A stretch of DNA of 64,000 nt from Campylobacter iguaniorum (GCF_000736415.1 NZ_CP009043.1:248001-312000); one strand, 5' to 3'. Shown: positions 36,223 through 45,691, counted from the stretch's first letter. Numbers and translations: made by a program. The notes: generated from the letters alone by a model not told the origin.

Positions 36223-36423
36223 ATGAAAAAAGATATACATCCAGAGTATGTTGAATGCACAGTTACTTGCGCTTGTGGAAACACATTTAAAAGCAAGTCA
36301 AACAAACCAGAGATAAGAGTTGATATTTGTAGTGAATGTCACCCATTTTTCACAGGTAGTGAAAAAATCGTAGATAGCGCTGGTCGTGTCGATAAATTTA
36401 AGAAAAAATACGGAATGAAATAA
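36223..36423 (+). CDS. rpmE: 50S ribosomal protein L31, zinc-binding form
   Basis: The 66 residues carry the four zinc-ligand cysteines (C16, C18, C36, C39) of the C+ form of L31, which contacts the 30S head and forms an inter-subunit bridge. A TAAAAT -10-like hexamer lies at 36184-36189 and AAAGGA precedes the ATG. The order rpmE-rsmI-rlmB is conserved in Campylobacter. Confidence 0.97.
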   Translation: MKKDIHPEYVECTVTCACGNTFKSKSNKPEIRVDICSECHPFFTGSEKIVDSAGRVDKFKKKYGMK

Positions 36424-36429
36424 CCCAAG

Positions 36430-37245
36430 TTGCTCTATTTTCTTCCTACCCCGATTGGGAATTTAGACGACATCTCAAAGAGATGCCTGGACATCTTAAA
36501 CCTTTGTGAAATCGTCATTTGCGAAGATACTAGAGTGACAAAGTCTCTTATAACTCTTTTGAATGCTAAATTTGATAAAAATATAGCTCCAAAGGAGTTC
36601 TACTCACTTCACACTCACAACGAAAAAGAATTTTTTGCTAAATTTGATAAAGCTAAGTTTGATACTCAAATTTGCGTTTATGCAAGTGATGCTGGAATGC
36701 CTTGTATCAGCGATCCTGGTGTATCTTTAGTGCAGTTTGCTCAGCAAAACGAGATCAAATACGAGGTTTTAAGTGGTGCAAATGCCTTGCTTTTAGCTGT
36801 TGCGGCTAGTGGAATCGTGCAAAAAGAGTTTAGTTTTTTAGGTTTTTTGCCAAACACTGGCAAAGAGCGAAGTCAAGCTATCCAAAATGCTTTAAATAGT
36901 GCGTATCCAGTTGTGATATATGAGTCTCCAAAACGTATAATTTCTTTAATAGAAGCTATTTGTAAGCTTGAAGCTGATAGGAAAATCTTTGCAATAAAAG
37001 AAGCTACCAAAAAATTTGAGACTAAATTTAGTGGGAGTGCTACAAATTTACTCACCCAGCTAGAAAGTGCAAATTTGAATGGTGAATGGTGCGTGGTTGT
37101 TGATAAATCTCCAAATTCGGGCTTTGAACGCATTAGCAAAAGTGATATCGAAGAGCTTGAAATTCCTCCAAAACAAAAAGCTAAACTTTTAGCTAAACTT
37201 ACGGGCGAAAATCCAAAAAAAATATACGAAAATATGATAAAATAA
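36430..37245 (+). CDS. rsmI: 16S rRNA (cytidine-1402 2'-O)-methyltransferase
   Basis: RsmI methylates the ribose of C1402 in the 30S decoding centre. The 271 residues show the tetrapyrrole-methylase fold: YFLPTPIGNLDDIS at the start, CEDTRVT, SDAGMPCISDPG and FLPNTGKER. The start is TTG at 36430, six bases after rpmE, with no strong ribosome-binding site, so translation may depend on coupling to rpmE. Confidence 0.93.
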   Translation: MLYFLPTPIGNLDDISKRCLDILNLCEIVICEDTRVTKSLITLLNAKFDKNIAPKEFYSLHTHNEKEFFAKFDKAKFDTQICVYASDAGMPCISDPGVSLVQFAQQNEIKYEVLSGANALLLAVAASGIVQKEFSFLGFLPNTGKERSQAIQNALNSAYPVVIYESPKRIISLIEAICKLEADRKIFAIKEATKKFETKFSGSATNLLTQLESANLNGEWCVVVDKSPNSGFERISKSDIEELEIPPKQKAKLLAKLTGENPKKIYENMIK

Positions 37246-37281
37246 GCTAATTTTTAAGGGCTTTAGGGTATTATCTAGCCT

Positions 37282-37962
37282 ATGATTATTTATGGAAAAC
37301 AATTATTTTTGCATTTGTTAGAAAAGCACCCAGACAAGCTTTTGAGTATCTATCTTGCCAAAGAAGTGGAGAAAGATATATTTAATAAGGTCGTTAAAAC
37401 CGGTCTTAAAATTCAAAAAGTAGATAATAAAAAAGCTCAAGGTCTAGCGCGTGGCGGAAATCATCAAGGTTTTTTAGCTGAAGTTAAAGATTATGAATTT
37501 AGCAGTTTTGATGAGATAAAAAAACTAGATAAAGTTGTTGTTTTATACGGACTTAGTGACGTAGGAAACATCGGTGGCATAGTAAGAAGTGCTTACGCTC
37601 TTGGTGCTAATGGCGTGATAGTAGTGGCAAAAAGCGTAGGTATAGAAGGCGTGATAAGAGCTAGTAGTGGAGCTGCTTATGAGCTACCAATTTGTGTGAT
37701 GAATGATGGGCTTAGCTTGCTAAATGAGCTTAAGCAAACTCATTTTGAAATTTACGCAGCTGATGCAAATGGCAAGAGTCCAAAGGATGTTAAATTTGGC
37801 TCAAAAGTAGCTCTAGTCATGGGTAGTGAGGGTGAGGGGATACCTAAAAAAGCCCTAATGAAATGTGATGAAAGCCTTAGCATTAAAATGCGTGATGGTT
37901 GGGATAGTTTAAATGTAAGTGTGGCGTTTGGAATATTATTTGATAGGATTATAAATGAGTAA
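37282..37962 (+). CDS. rlmB: 23S rRNA (guanosine-2251 2'-O)-methyltransferase
   Basis: A SPOUT/TrmH-family enzyme; the best match is RlmB. It has an N-terminal L30e-like substrate-binding part (1-70) and the catalytic domain with GLSDVGNIGGIVRSAYALGA, a VMGSEGEGIPKK motif and SLNVSVAFGI. The 226-residue length is normal. There is no good ribosome-binding site before the ATG at 37282, but the N-terminus MIIYGKQLF fits the family. Confidence 0.88.
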   Translation: MIIYGKQLFLHLLEKHPDKLLSIYLAKEVEKDIFNKVVKTGLKIQKVDNKKAQGLARGGNHQGFLAEVKDYEFSSFDEIKKLDKVVVLYGLSDVGNIGGIVRSAYALGANGVIVVAKSVGIEGVIRASSGAAYELPICVMNDGLSLLNELKQTHFEIYAADANGKSPKDVKFGSKVALVMGSEGEGIPKKALMKCDESLSIKMRDGWDSLNVSVAFGILFDRIINE

Positions 37963-38869
37963 TAATATATTAAAGCTTCAAGAAATAGGTATAAAAGAGG
38001 TTTCTAAAAAGACACATATTGAGATAGAATATCTTGAATATATGTGTGATAAGAATTATGAGAAATTAAAAAAACTAAACGCTTTTGGATATGCAAAAAT
38101 CATATCAAGAGAGTATGATATAGATCTAAGCGACTGGTGCGAAGAGTTTAGAGCGTATTGCTCAGAGCATCCTGGTGAGGATGGTTGTACGTTTTGCGTA
38201 TCTCCTAAGATACCAGCTTATACCTCAAAAGAAGAAGGTGGCTCATGGATTTGGGTGCTTGTCATCGTGGCTGTTTTGGTTGGCTTTGTATGGATATTTG
38301 GCTTCACTAAATATTTTGACAATTTCATGACGTTTTTTGATGATGAAAATAAGAGCGTAACTTACTCAAATACTGCTGTTGTAGAAACTGCAAAAGAGAG
38401 TTTAAATCTAGATAGCAATATGAGTATTGAAAATATTGTAAAAGATATGAGCGATATAAATGCGACAGATGAGAACCAAACTTCTGTGTCTAAGGAGCTC
38501 ACAGATAGTGAAATTTTACCAGATGAAAACACAACTGCAAACACTTTATTTCAGCCTCTTGAAGCAGCGACCTCAAACGAAAATTTGACTGCTCAAGCTC
38601 TCATAGCTCCTACAAGAAATATTTGGGTTGGGATAAAATATCTTGATAATGGCTCAAAACGCTCTTTTACTACAAGTAAAGCAATCGATCTAAATTTAAG
38701 CAGAGATGCTATCGTTTTGACTGGTCATGGAGAGCTTATATTTAGTGCAAATGATGAAAATACAACTTACAAATCAAAAAACCCACTTAGATTTTTGATA
38801 AAAGATGCAAGCATAAAACCTATCGATTTTGAAGAATATGTCAAGATAAATAAGGGCGAAAAGTGGTAA
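37955..38869 (+). CDS. RodZ-like membrane protein
   Basis: A 304-residue bitopic protein: a cytoplasmic helix-turn-helix-like domain (about 5-70, including GIKEVSKKTHIEIEYLEYM), a membrane segment (about 97-117), an acidic Asn/Thr/Ser-rich linker, and a periplasmic domain (about 220-295, IWVGIKYLDNGSKRSFT). This order is that of RodZ, which anchors MreB and organises cell shape; mreB and mreC lie at the far end of this window. Similarity is architectural, so the RodZ call is an inference. Overlaps rlmB by eight bases. Confidence 0.6.
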   Translation: MSNNILKLQEIGIKEVSKKTHIEIEYLEYMCDKNYEKLKKLNAFGYAKIISREYDIDLSDWCEEFRAYCSEHPGEDGCTFCVSPKIPAYTSKEEGGSWIWVLVIVAVLVGFVWIFGFTKYFDNFMTFFDDENKSVTYSNTAVVETAKESLNLDSNMSIENIVKDMSDINATDENQTSVSKELTDSEILPDENTTANTLFQPLEAATSNENLTAQALIAPTRNIWVGIKYLDNGSKRSFTTSKAIDLNLSRDAIVLTGHGELIFSANDENTTYKSKNPLRFLIKDASIKPIDFEEYVKINKGEKW

Positions 38870-39678
38870 GATTTTTACCTTTACTATTTCTAGTCACGTT
38901 ATCTTTTTGTGCTGATTTAGGATCAAATTTAAAGAGCATAGTAGGGGATCAAATTTATCAAAAAAACAGCGCAAAGATAAGTTCGCTTTTTGCAAATGAA
39001 CCGTCTTTTGTAGATATAAATGGAAATTTAAATTACGATAAAATAGCAACCACATTAAGAACAAATTCGCTTCTAAATTTAAACTACTCATCGCCTACTC
39101 ATATGCAAGTTACATTTAGGACATCATCATCGCCTATGTTATTTTTAAAAGTCATTAGCCAAAGCTTAAATAATCTTGGATATACATATTTTTTAACAAA
39201 AAATTTTCAAACTATGGATTCAGGGATTTCGTGGACAGTATCGATAAACACGCAGTTTTTGCTAAATCCAGGAAATTTATACAATGAGCTTATGGGAAAT
39301 AATACATTTATAAAAGATATTCAAAGAACTGGTCAGTTTTCATTCATTTATGATATCGATATGAGTAAAACTGTGCTAGATACTGCTGCTTATGAATCAG
39401 ATGCAAATGTAGAGCTTTCAAAGCCGCTTGAGCCATATTTTTTCAATATAAATGGCAAAAAAAGTATAGAAATAACAGCTGATTCTAGCGACAACTGGAT
39501 AGCTTTAGTAAAAGTTTTTGACAGAAATTTGAAGCTTATTTCACAGCTAAAATCAGATAAAAAAGAAAAAGTTATTGATATAGAGTTTCCTAGCGATGCG
39601 TATTATATTTTGATTGATGATGCTTATAGCCTAGAAAACATAAAACATGGACTAAAAATTTATATAAAATCTAACTAA
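38863..39678 (+). CDS. exported protein of unknown function
   Basis: A 271-residue protein with a signal peptide (about 1-16, MVRFLPLLFLVTLSFC, possibly a lipobox-like cysteine). The mature part is rich in Ser, Asn and Tyr and predicted mainly beta. Start is GTG at 38863 with AAGG seven bases upstream, overlapping the RodZ-like gene by seven bases. The pair is conserved next to rlmB in other Campylobacter, so a shared envelope role is plausible but unproven. Confidence 0.65.
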   Translation: MVRFLPLLFLVTLSFCADLGSNLKSIVGDQIYQKNSAKISSLFANEPSFVDINGNLNYDKIATTLRTNSLLNLNYSSPTHMQVTFRTSSSPMLFLKVISQSLNNLGYTYFLTKNFQTMDSGISWTVSINTQFLLNPGNLYNELMGNNTFIKDIQRTGQFSFIYDIDMSKTVLDTAAYESDANVELSKPLEPYFFNINGKKSIEITADSSDNWIALVKVFDRNLKLISQLKSDKKEKVIDIEFPSDAYYILIDDAYSLENIKHGLKIYIKSN

Positions 39679-39688
39679 AGGAGTTATG

Positions 39689-40897
39689 ATGTTTGATGAA
39701 ATTCGTTTTAATACAATAGAAAGACTACCAAACTACGCGTTTGCAGAAGTTAATGCCATAAAAATGGCTGCGCGTCGTGATGGAGCAGATATAATAGACT
39801 TTTCGATGGGAAATCCAGATGGAAGAACACCACAACATATCATAGACAAACTTTGCGAAAGCGCACAAAAAGACAAAACTCACGGATATAGCGTAAGTCA
39901 AGGTATATACAAGCTTCGTCTAGCAATTTGTAACTTTTATAAAAGAAAATATGGCGTAACCCTAGATCCTGAAACTGAAGCAGTGGCGACAATGGGAAGT
40001 AAAGAGGGCTTTGTGCATCTTACTCAAGCTATAGTAAATCCAGGCGACGTAGCTATCGTGCCTGATCCTGCGTATCCTATCCATACTCAAGCATTTATCA
40101 TAGCTGGTGGAAATGTCGCAAAAATGCCACTTGATTATAGCGCAAATTTTGAGCTTGATGAGAACAAATTCTTTGAAAATTTGCAAAAAACAATTGACGA
40201 AAGTATCCCAAAACCAAAATATGTAGTAGTAAATTTCCCTCACAATCCTACAACTGTAACTTGTGAAAAAAGTTTTTATGAGCGTTTGGTGGCTATGGCT
40301 AAAAAAGAGAGATTTTACATCATAAGTGACGTAGCTTACGCTGAGCTTAGCTTTGATGGATATAAAACTCCAAGCATTTTTGAAGTAGAGGGTGCAAAAG
40401 ACGTCGCAGTCGAGTGCTACACACTTTCAAAATCATATAATATGGCTGGCTGGAGAGTTGGTTTTGTTTGCGGAAACAAACGTCTTGTCGCAGCACTCAA
40501 AAAGATAAAATCATGGTTTGATTATGGTATGTTTACACCTATCCAAGTCGCTGCTACTGTAGCACTTGATGGGGATCAAACTTGCGTGGAGCAAATCAGA
40601 GAAACTTATGAAAAAAGAAGAGATATATTAGTAGATGCGTTCTGTTCAGCTGGCTGGGAGATAGCAAAGCCAAGAGCAACTATGTTTGCATGGGCAAAAG
40701 TCCCACCTCAAGTAGGAAATATCGGCAGTAAAGAATTTGCAAAACAACTTCTTACCAAAGCTTGCGTGGCAGTAAGTCCTGGAGCTGGATTTGGCGTGGC
40801 TGGAGATAAATACGTAAGAATAGCATTTATAGAAAATGAAAACCGTATTCGCCAAGCAGCAAGAAATATCAAAAAATATCTAAAAGAATGCGAATGA
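39689..40897 (+). CDS. class I/II PLP aminotransferase (AlaC/aspartate-type)
   Basis: The 402 residues form a fold-type I aminotransferase: IDFSMGNPDGRTPQHI, VNFPHNPTTVTCE and the PLP lysine in TLSKSYNMAGWRVGF. The nearest characterised types are AlaC/YfdZ and diaminopimelate aminotransferase; it may transfer amino groups to pyruvate or to a lysine/threonine precursor. Two ATGs stand together at 39686 and 39689; AAAGGAG is better spaced from the second. hom follows with overlap, pointing to the aspartate-family pathway. Confidence 0.85.
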   Translation: MFDEIRFNTIERLPNYAFAEVNAIKMAARRDGADIIDFSMGNPDGRTPQHIIDKLCESAQKDKTHGYSVSQGIYKLRLAICNFYKRKYGVTLDPETEAVATMGSKEGFVHLTQAIVNPGDVAIVPDPAYPIHTQAFIIAGGNVAKMPLDYSANFELDENKFFENLQKTIDESIPKPKYVVVNFPHNPTTVTCEKSFYERLVAMAKKERFYIISDVAYAELSFDGYKTPSIFEVEGAKDVAVECYTLSKSYNMAGWRVGFVCGNKRLVAALKKIKSWFDYGMFTPIQVAATVALDGDQTCVEQIRETYEKRRDILVDAFCSAGWEIAKPRATMFAWAKVPPQVGNIGSKEFAKQLLTKACVAVSPGAGFGVAGDKYVRIAFIENENRIRQAARNIKKYLKECE

Positions 40898-42162
40898 ATG
40901 TAGCAATTTTAGGAGTAGGAACAGTCGGCAATGAGGTTGCAAATGTCCTTATAAGGAACCAAAAGCTCATATCAGCAAGATCTGGAATGCATATAGTGCC
41001 AGTTATTGGAGTAGTAAGGGATCTTAAAAAAGCTAGAAACTCACAAATCCCATTAACTGATGATATAGATAGCGTGATAAACCGCGATGATATCGATGTC
41101 TATGTCGAACTCATGGGTGGCATAGAAAAACCTTACGAGATAGTAAGTAAAATCCTAGCCAAAAATAAGCCAGTCGTCACCGCAAATAAAGCTATGCTAG
41201 CATATCATAGAAATGAGCTTGAGAGACTTGCTGGTGATACTCCTTTTGGCTATGAAGCTAGCGTGGCTGGTGGGATTCCTATCATCAAGGCTCTTCGTGA
41301 AGGGCTTAGTGCAAACCATATCCAAAAAATAGTTGGCATAATGAATGGCACCAGCAACTATATTCTTACAAATATGATGCAGCGTGGTGTTAAATTTGAC
41401 GAGGCTTTGAAAAAGGCTCAAGAGCTTGGATACGCTGAGGCTGATCCGACATTTGATGTTGGTGGATTTGATACAGCTCACAAGCTTCTTATATTAGCTA
41501 GCCTTGCATACTCAGTCCATGCTAAGCCAGAAGATATACTAATAGAAGGCATTAGCGATATCACAAATGAAGATATTTATTTCGCCAATGAGTTTGAATA
41601 CGCTATAAAACTCCTTGCAGTGGCAAAAAGAAGAGATGATAAAGTTGAGCTTAGAGTTCATCCAGCCCTCATCCAAAAAGACAAAATGATAGCCAAAGTC
41701 GATGGCGTGATGAACGCAGTTAGCGTAAGTGGGGACGCTGTTGGCGAGAGCCTATTTTACGGGGCTGGAGCTGGTGGAAGTGCTACAGCAAGTGCAGTTA
41801 TAAGCGACCTTATTGACATCGCAAGAGAGGTTAAAAACCCTATGCTTGGCTACAAAGCTCCATTAGAAATCTTGCCACTTGGATTATTTAAGCCAAATGA
41901 GATAAAAACAAAATATTATCTAAGGCTAAAAGTCGCCGATGAGATAGGCGTACTAGCCAATATCACAAATTTAATGAGCCAAAACAACCTTTCTATAGAT
42001 AGCTTTTTGCAAAAGCCAAGAACCGACAAAAACTCTGATTGTAGCACTTTATATTTTACAACTCATACTTGCTTGGAAGCTGATATGCTAAGGGTTGTTG
42101 GACTACTTGAAAAAGAGAATTACATAAAAGACAAACCATTTATGATTCGCATCGAAGAGTAA
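40894..42162 (+). CDS. hom: homoserine dehydrogenase
   Basis: Reduces aspartate semialdehyde to homoserine, the branch point to threonine and methionine. The 422 residues have an NAD(P) Rossmann start (VAILGVGTVGNEV), the catalytic region with GIMNGTSNYILT and AEADPTFDVGG, and a C-terminal ACT domain (about 345-420) for feedback binding. I prefer ATG 40894, which overlaps the preceding stop (ATGA); an ATG two codons earlier (40888) is also possible. Confidence 0.95.
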   Translation: MNVAILGVGTVGNEVANVLIRNQKLISARSGMHIVPVIGVVRDLKKARNSQIPLTDDIDSVINRDDIDVYVELMGGIEKPYEIVSKILAKNKPVVTANKAMLAYHRNELERLAGDTPFGYEASVAGGIPIIKALREGLSANHIQKIVGIMNGTSNYILTNMMQRGVKFDEALKKAQELGYAEADPTFDVGGFDTAHKLLILASLAYSVHAKPEDILIEGISDITNEDIYFANEFEYAIKLLAVAKRRDDKVELRVHPALIQKDKMIAKVDGVMNAVSVSGDAVGESLFYGAGAGGSATASAVISDLIDIAREVKNPMLGYKAPLEILPLGLFKPNEIKTKYYLRLKVADEIGVLANITNLMSQNNLSIDSFLQKPRTDKNSDCSTLYFTTHTCLEADMLRVVGLLEKENYIKDKPFMIRIEE

Positions 42163-42164
42163 AT

Positions 42165-42503
42165 TTGGGACTAAAAGATTATATTTTTGGATTTCGAAGC
42201 GAGGATTTGGCAGTGAAATATCTGCTAAATTTGGGCTTTGAAATTTGTGATAGAAATTTTCATTCTAAATTTGGAGAGATTGATATAATCGCAAAAAAAG
42301 ACAATACCATTCACTTTATAGAGGTCAAAGCAACTCAAAAAGATTACGAAACAATATATAGGCTAACACAAAATAAAATTTATAAACTAATAAAAACTAT
42401 TAACTTTTATATGCTAAAATACGAAAATGATATGAATTACCAGATAGATTTAATATGTATAGAAAAAGGTCAAATTAAATTTTTACAAAATGTCAGTATT
42501 TGA
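42165..42503 (+). CDS. YraN/UPF0102 family endonuclease-like protein
   Basis: A 112-residue protein with the restriction-endonuclease-like core GEIDIIAKKDNTIHFIEVK (E and D of the first strand, E-x-K of the second). Family members are conserved in most bacteria but of uncertain function; roles in DNA processing have been proposed. Start is TTG two bases after the hom stop, so probably coupled. Confidence 0.82.
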   Translation: MGLKDYIFGFRSEDLAVKYLLNLGFEICDRNFHSKFGEIDIIAKKDNTIHFIEVKATQKDYETIYRLTQNKIYKLIKTINFYMLKYENDMNYQIDLICIEKGQIKFLQNVSI

Positions 42504-42538
42504 TTTTTTTGTTGTCTTTTAATTTAAGCTTTTTTATG

Positions 42539-42544
42539 TATAAT
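42539..42544 (+). promoter_or_regulatory. predicted -10 element for trxA
   Basis: A perfect TATAAT 28 bases before the trxA GTG, in a T-rich context typical of Campylobacter promoters, followed by AAGGAG. Confidence 0.6.
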
Positions 42545-42572
42545 TCGCAGTAAATTTAATTAAGGAGAAAAA

Positions 42573-42887
42573 GTGGGTAAATATATAGAACTTACTTCAG
42601 AAAATTTTGACGTGGCAAAAGAGGGTGTTGCATTAGTTGATTTTTGGGCACCTTGGTGCGGACCTTGTAGAATGTTAGCTCCAGTTATTGATGAGCTTGC
42701 AGCTGAGTTTGACGGCAAAGCTAAGGTTTGTAAAGTAAATACTGATGAGGCTCAAGATCTTGCTGTAGAGTACGGTGTGCGCTCTATCCCAACTTTACTA
42801 TTTTTCAAAAACGGACAAATAGTAGACCAAATGATCGGCGCTCAATCAAAAGTAGCGATCGCTGACAAAATCAATTCACTTTTATAA
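42573..42887 (+). CDS. trxA: thioredoxin
   Basis: A 104-residue thioredoxin with the WCGPC redox centre at residues 28-32 and the cis-proline segment RSIPTLLFF. It passes electrons from TrxB to peroxiredoxins (AhpC and Bcp are both in this window), ribonucleotide reductase and methionine sulfoxide reductase. Start is GTG with AAGGAG upstream; it has its own promoter and terminator, separate from trxB. Confidence 0.98.
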   Translation: MGKYIELTSENFDVAKEGVALVDFWAPWCGPCRMLAPVIDELAAEFDGKAKVCKVNTDEAQDLAVEYGVRSIPTLLFFKNGQIVDQMIGAQSKVAIADKINSLL

Positions 42888-42893
42888 TTTATC

Positions 42894-42913
42894 GGGGCTT
42901 TTGCCCCATTTTT
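42894..42913 (+). terminator. terminator of trxA
   Basis: A five-base G/C stem (GGGGC / GCCCC) with a TTTT loop and a trailing ATTTTT, just after the trxA stop. Confidence 0.85.
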
Positions 42914-42975
42914 CATATTCATTCATATCTTAATCTATCTCTTAATTCAAATCAATATTTAAATTTATCTTTATG

Positions 42976-42981
42976 TAAAAT
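42976..42981 (+). promoter_or_regulatory. predicted -10 element for trxB
   Basis: TAAAAT 37 bases before the trxB ATG, with T-rich DNA upstream and AGGAG in the leader. Confidence 0.4.
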
Positions 42982-43017
42982 AGTTATATAAATATAAATT
43001 TAAAATTAGGAGAAAAT

Positions 43018-43962
43018 ATGTTAGACGTAGCAATAATCGGTGGTGGACCAGCAGGACTTTCAGCAGGACTTTATACCACTCGTGGTGGACTTAAAAATGT
43101 TGTAATGTTTGAAAAAGGTATGCCAGGAGGTCAAATTACAAGCAGCTCAGAGATGGAAAACTACCCTGGCGTAGCAACCGTGATGGATGGTATGAGCTTT
43201 ATGGCTCCTTGGCTTGAGCAATGCACTCGTTTTGGGCTAAAACACGAGATGTCAAACGTAGATAGAGTGGCTAAAAATAGCGACGGAAGCTTTAGCATTT
43301 ACCTTGAAGGTGGCAAAGTAGAAACTGCAAAAGCTGTTATCGTAGCTACTGGCTCAACCCCAAAAAGAGCTGGAGTAAAAGGCGAAGATGAGTTCTTTGG
43401 CAAAGGCGTTTCTACTTGCGCGACTTGCGATGGATTTTTCTACAAAAACAAAGAAGTAGCAGTTCTTGGCGGTGGTGATACTGCTCTTGAAGAGGCTGAA
43501 TATCTTGCAAATATCTGTTCAAAAGTCTATTTGATCCACAGAAGAGATGAGTTTAGAGCAGCTCCAGTGACTGTAGAAAAAGCTAAAAAAAATCCAAAAA
43601 TAGAGTTTATCACAAATGCTAAAGTTGATGAAATTTACGGAGACGCAACTGGCGTAACTGGAGTTAAAGTAGCTTTAAAAGATGGTTCTATAAGAGATTT
43701 GAAAGTTCCTGGAATCTTTACGTTTGTTGGTTTAAATGTCAGAAATGAAGTTCTAAAAGATGAAAATGGAAACTTTATTTGCGATACTCTTCCAGCTGGA
43801 CAAGTAAGAGTAAATTTAAAAATGCAAACAAATGTGCCAGGTCTATTTGCTGCTGGAGATCTTAGAGAAGATGCCCCAAAACAAGTAGTTTGCGCTGCTG
43901 CTGATGGCGCTGTTTCTGCACTTAGTGCGATGTCTTATATAGAGAGCATAAATAAGCATTAA
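43018..43962 (+). CDS. trxB: thioredoxin reductase
   Basis: NADPH-dependent flavoprotein that reduces TrxA. The 314 residues have the FAD site [12 protein letters not shown], the redox-active C134-A-T-C137, the NADPH site [15 protein letters not shown] and the C-terminal FAD stretch [15 protein letters not shown]. Follows trxA by 130 bases and has its own promoter, so the two may be set separately. Confidence 0.97.
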   Translation: MLDVAIIGGGPAGLSAGLYTTRGGLKNVVMFEKGMPGGQITSSSEMENYPGVATVMDGMSFMAPWLEQCTRFGLKHEMSNVDRVAKNSDGSFSIYLEGGKVETAKAVIVATGSTPKRAGVKGEDEFFGKGVSTCATCDGFFYKNKEVAVLGGGDTALEEAEYLANICSKVYLIHRRDEFRAAPVTVEKAKKNPKIEFITNAKVDEIYGDATGVTGVKVALKDGSIRDLKVPGIFTFVGLNVRNEVLKDENGNFICDTLPAGQVRVNLKMQTNVPGLFAAGDLREDAPKQVVCAAADGAVSALSAMSYIESINKH

Positions 43963-43994
43963 TCGTATATTTAATCTTCTTTAATCATTTTAGA

Positions 43995-44000
43995 TATAAT
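43995..44000 (+). promoter_or_regulatory. predicted -10 element for traT-like gene
   Basis: A perfect TATAAT 30 bases before the GTG start; AAAGGGG is the ribosome-binding site. Confidence 0.55.
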
Positions 44001-44030
44001 CCCTTTGAAATTTTATACAAAGGGGTTATT

Positions 44031-44804
44031 GTGTTAAACTCAAAAATTATTTTATCAAGCATAATTGCTGGCTCTTTGCTCGCAGGCTGTGCTACTACTA
44101 CACTTCAAACTAGTGCGAAAATGACACAAAGTATTTTCTTAGATCCAGTCGCAAAAGACAAAAAAATAATCTTCGTAAGCATAAAAAATACAAGCGGTCA
44201 TGATGTAAATTTAGAAAACAAAATTTTGCAAGGCCTACAAAATAAAGGCTATACTATCACAGACGATCCAGATGCTGCGACTTATATTTTGATGACAAAT
44301 GTCTTGTATTGTGATAAAAAGTCAGAAACAAACTCTGTTGGCTCAGCAGTTGGTCTTGGAGCAACTGGAGCTGCAATAAGTGGCTATAATGGTGGTGGAG
44401 CTGGAAGTATGATAGCAGCAGGTGCCGCTGGAGCAGTAGTCGGTGGCGTGCTTGGCAAGCTTACTGAAGATACTATTTGGCAGATGCAAGTCGATGTAAA
44501 TATCAGACAAAAAGCCAAAGGCGCAGTGTATAGCTCTACTGGAAATATCGCTGGACAAGCAACTGTTAGAGATTCATCAAAAGCTGGATTCTTAAATGCA
44601 TTTGGTGGAAGTATCAAAAACACAGAGGCTAGCGGCTCTTTAAATAGCAACCAAATCAATACTACTAATCAAAACTATGAAAGAGACTACGTAGAAAAAA
44701 GCACAATTATCTTTGCAGAAGCTACAAAAATGGGCTTAGAATTACCAGAAGCAACGCCTATTTTAGAAGACAAAGTCTCATCTCAAGTAGTTGGACTATT
44801 TTAG
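44031..44804 (+). CDS. traT: TraT-family outer-membrane lipoprotein
   Basis: A 257-residue lipoprotein: signal peptide with lipobox LLAGC (C20), then the TraT pattern ATTTLQTSAKMTQSIFLDP, a glycine-rich hydrophobic centre (about residues 102-145) and a C-terminal domain. Plasmid TraT proteins provide surface exclusion in conjugation and resistance to complement; several chromosomal copies exist. No transfer gene is nearby, so a surface-protection or envelope role is likelier than exclusion. It stands alone between its own promoter and a hairpin terminator. Start is GTG. Confidence 0.88.
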   Translation: MLNSKIILSSIIAGSLLAGCATTTLQTSAKMTQSIFLDPVAKDKKIIFVSIKNTSGHDVNLENKILQGLQNKGYTITDDPDAATYILMTNVLYCDKKSETNSVGSAVGLGATGAAISGYNGGGAGSMIAAGAAGAVVGGVLGKLTEDTIWQMQVDVNIRQKAKGAVYSSTGNIAGQATVRDSSKAGFLNAFGGSIKNTEASGSLNSNQINTTNQNYERDYVEKSTIIFAEATKMGLELPEATPILEDKVSSQVVGLF

Positions 44805-44812
44805 TAAATTTA

Positions 44813-44831
44813 ATGGGGCTTCAAGCTCCAT
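44813..44831 (+). terminator. probable terminator of traT-like gene
   Basis: Arms ATGGGGCTT and AAGCTCCAT (one G-U pair) around a central C, followed by a T-rich stretch, nine bases after the stop codon. Confidence 0.6.
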
Positions 44832-44889
44832 TTCTGTTATTTTAAACTCTTCACCTGACATATTATTAACCAATATATAAATATATTTA

Positions 44890-44898
44890 TGATAAAAT
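44890..44898 (+). promoter_or_regulatory. predicted extended -10 element for dapB-purF
   Basis: TGATAAAAT, a TGn-extended -10 28 bases before dapB. The same TGATAAAATTGAGC block occurs before fabZ (59879-59892). Confidence 0.45.
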
Positions 44899-44925
44899 TG
44901 AGCCAAATTTAGACAAAGGGCTAGT

Positions 44926-45690
44926 ATGATAAAAATCGGAATCCATGGTGCAAGTGGAAAGATGGGAAGAGAGATTATATCAAATTTAAAAGGAAATCAA
45001 TTTGCAAAATTGAGCGTTGCTTATACGATTGAGCCAATTGAATTTGATGTGGGCGAGGCTATTATAACTGATGATTTAAAAACACTTTTTGATAATAGCG
45101 ATGTTATCATCGACTTTAGTATCAAACAAGGTGCTTTAAATTTAATAAACTACGCAAGAACTTATCCAAAACCACTTATCATAGGTACGACTGGACTTGG
45201 AGATGAGGGTGCTGAGCTGCTTAGGCATGCAAGCGCTGTTATGCCAGTATTACAAGCTACAAATATGAGCCTTGGAGTTGCGGTTTTAAACAGACTTGCT
45301 GAGCTTGCCAGTAAGGCTTTGAGTGATTTTGATATAGAAATAGTTGAGATGCACCACCGCCATAAGCTTGATGCTCCAAGTGGCACAGCTCTTACTCTAG
45401 CCACTCACGCTGCAAAGGCTAGAAATCTCAGCCTTGAAAATGTCAGAGTAAGTGGAAGAGATGGCATGGTGGGAGCTAGAAGCAAAGATGAAATAGCAGT
45501 CATGGCTCTTAGAGGTGGAGATATAGTCGGTCGCCATACTATAGGATTTTACAATGACGGTGAGTTTGTCGAGCTAAATCATACTGCTACAAGCAGAGCG
45601 ACATTTGCTAAAGGTGCTATAAAAACTGCCATTTGGATCAGTGATAAAAAAGCTGGCTTATACTCAATTTATGATTGTTTAGGACTTTAA
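44926..45690 (+). CDS. dapB: 4-hydroxy-tetrahydrodipicolinate reductase
   Basis: NAD(P)H-dependent reductase of the diaminopimelate/lysine pathway, needed for peptidoglycan. The 254 residues have the Rossmann motif [14 protein letters not shown], the IIGTTGL segment, and the catalytic histidines and lysine in [16 protein letters not shown]. Its stop is one base before purF, so the two are cotranscribed. lysA, the last step of the pathway, lies at 23512-24723. Confidence 0.96.
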   Translation: MIKIGIHGASGKMGREIISNLKGNQFAKLSVAYTIEPIEFDVGEAIITDDLKTLFDNSDVIIDFSIKQGALNLINYARTYPKPLIIGTTGLGDEGAELLRHASAVMPVLQATNMSLGVAVLNRLAELASKALSDFDIEIVEMHHRHKLDAPSGTALTLATHAAKARNLSLENVRVSGRDGMVGARSKDEIAVMALRGGDIVGRHTIGFYNDGEFVELNHTATSRATFAKGAIKTAIWISDKKAGLYSIYDCLGL

Positions 45691-45691
45691 T

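Noticed and set aside
44840-44898. Riboswitch (lysine type) before dapB
   Set aside because: The leader between terminator and start is too short and A/T-rich to hold the conserved lysine-riboswitch core.
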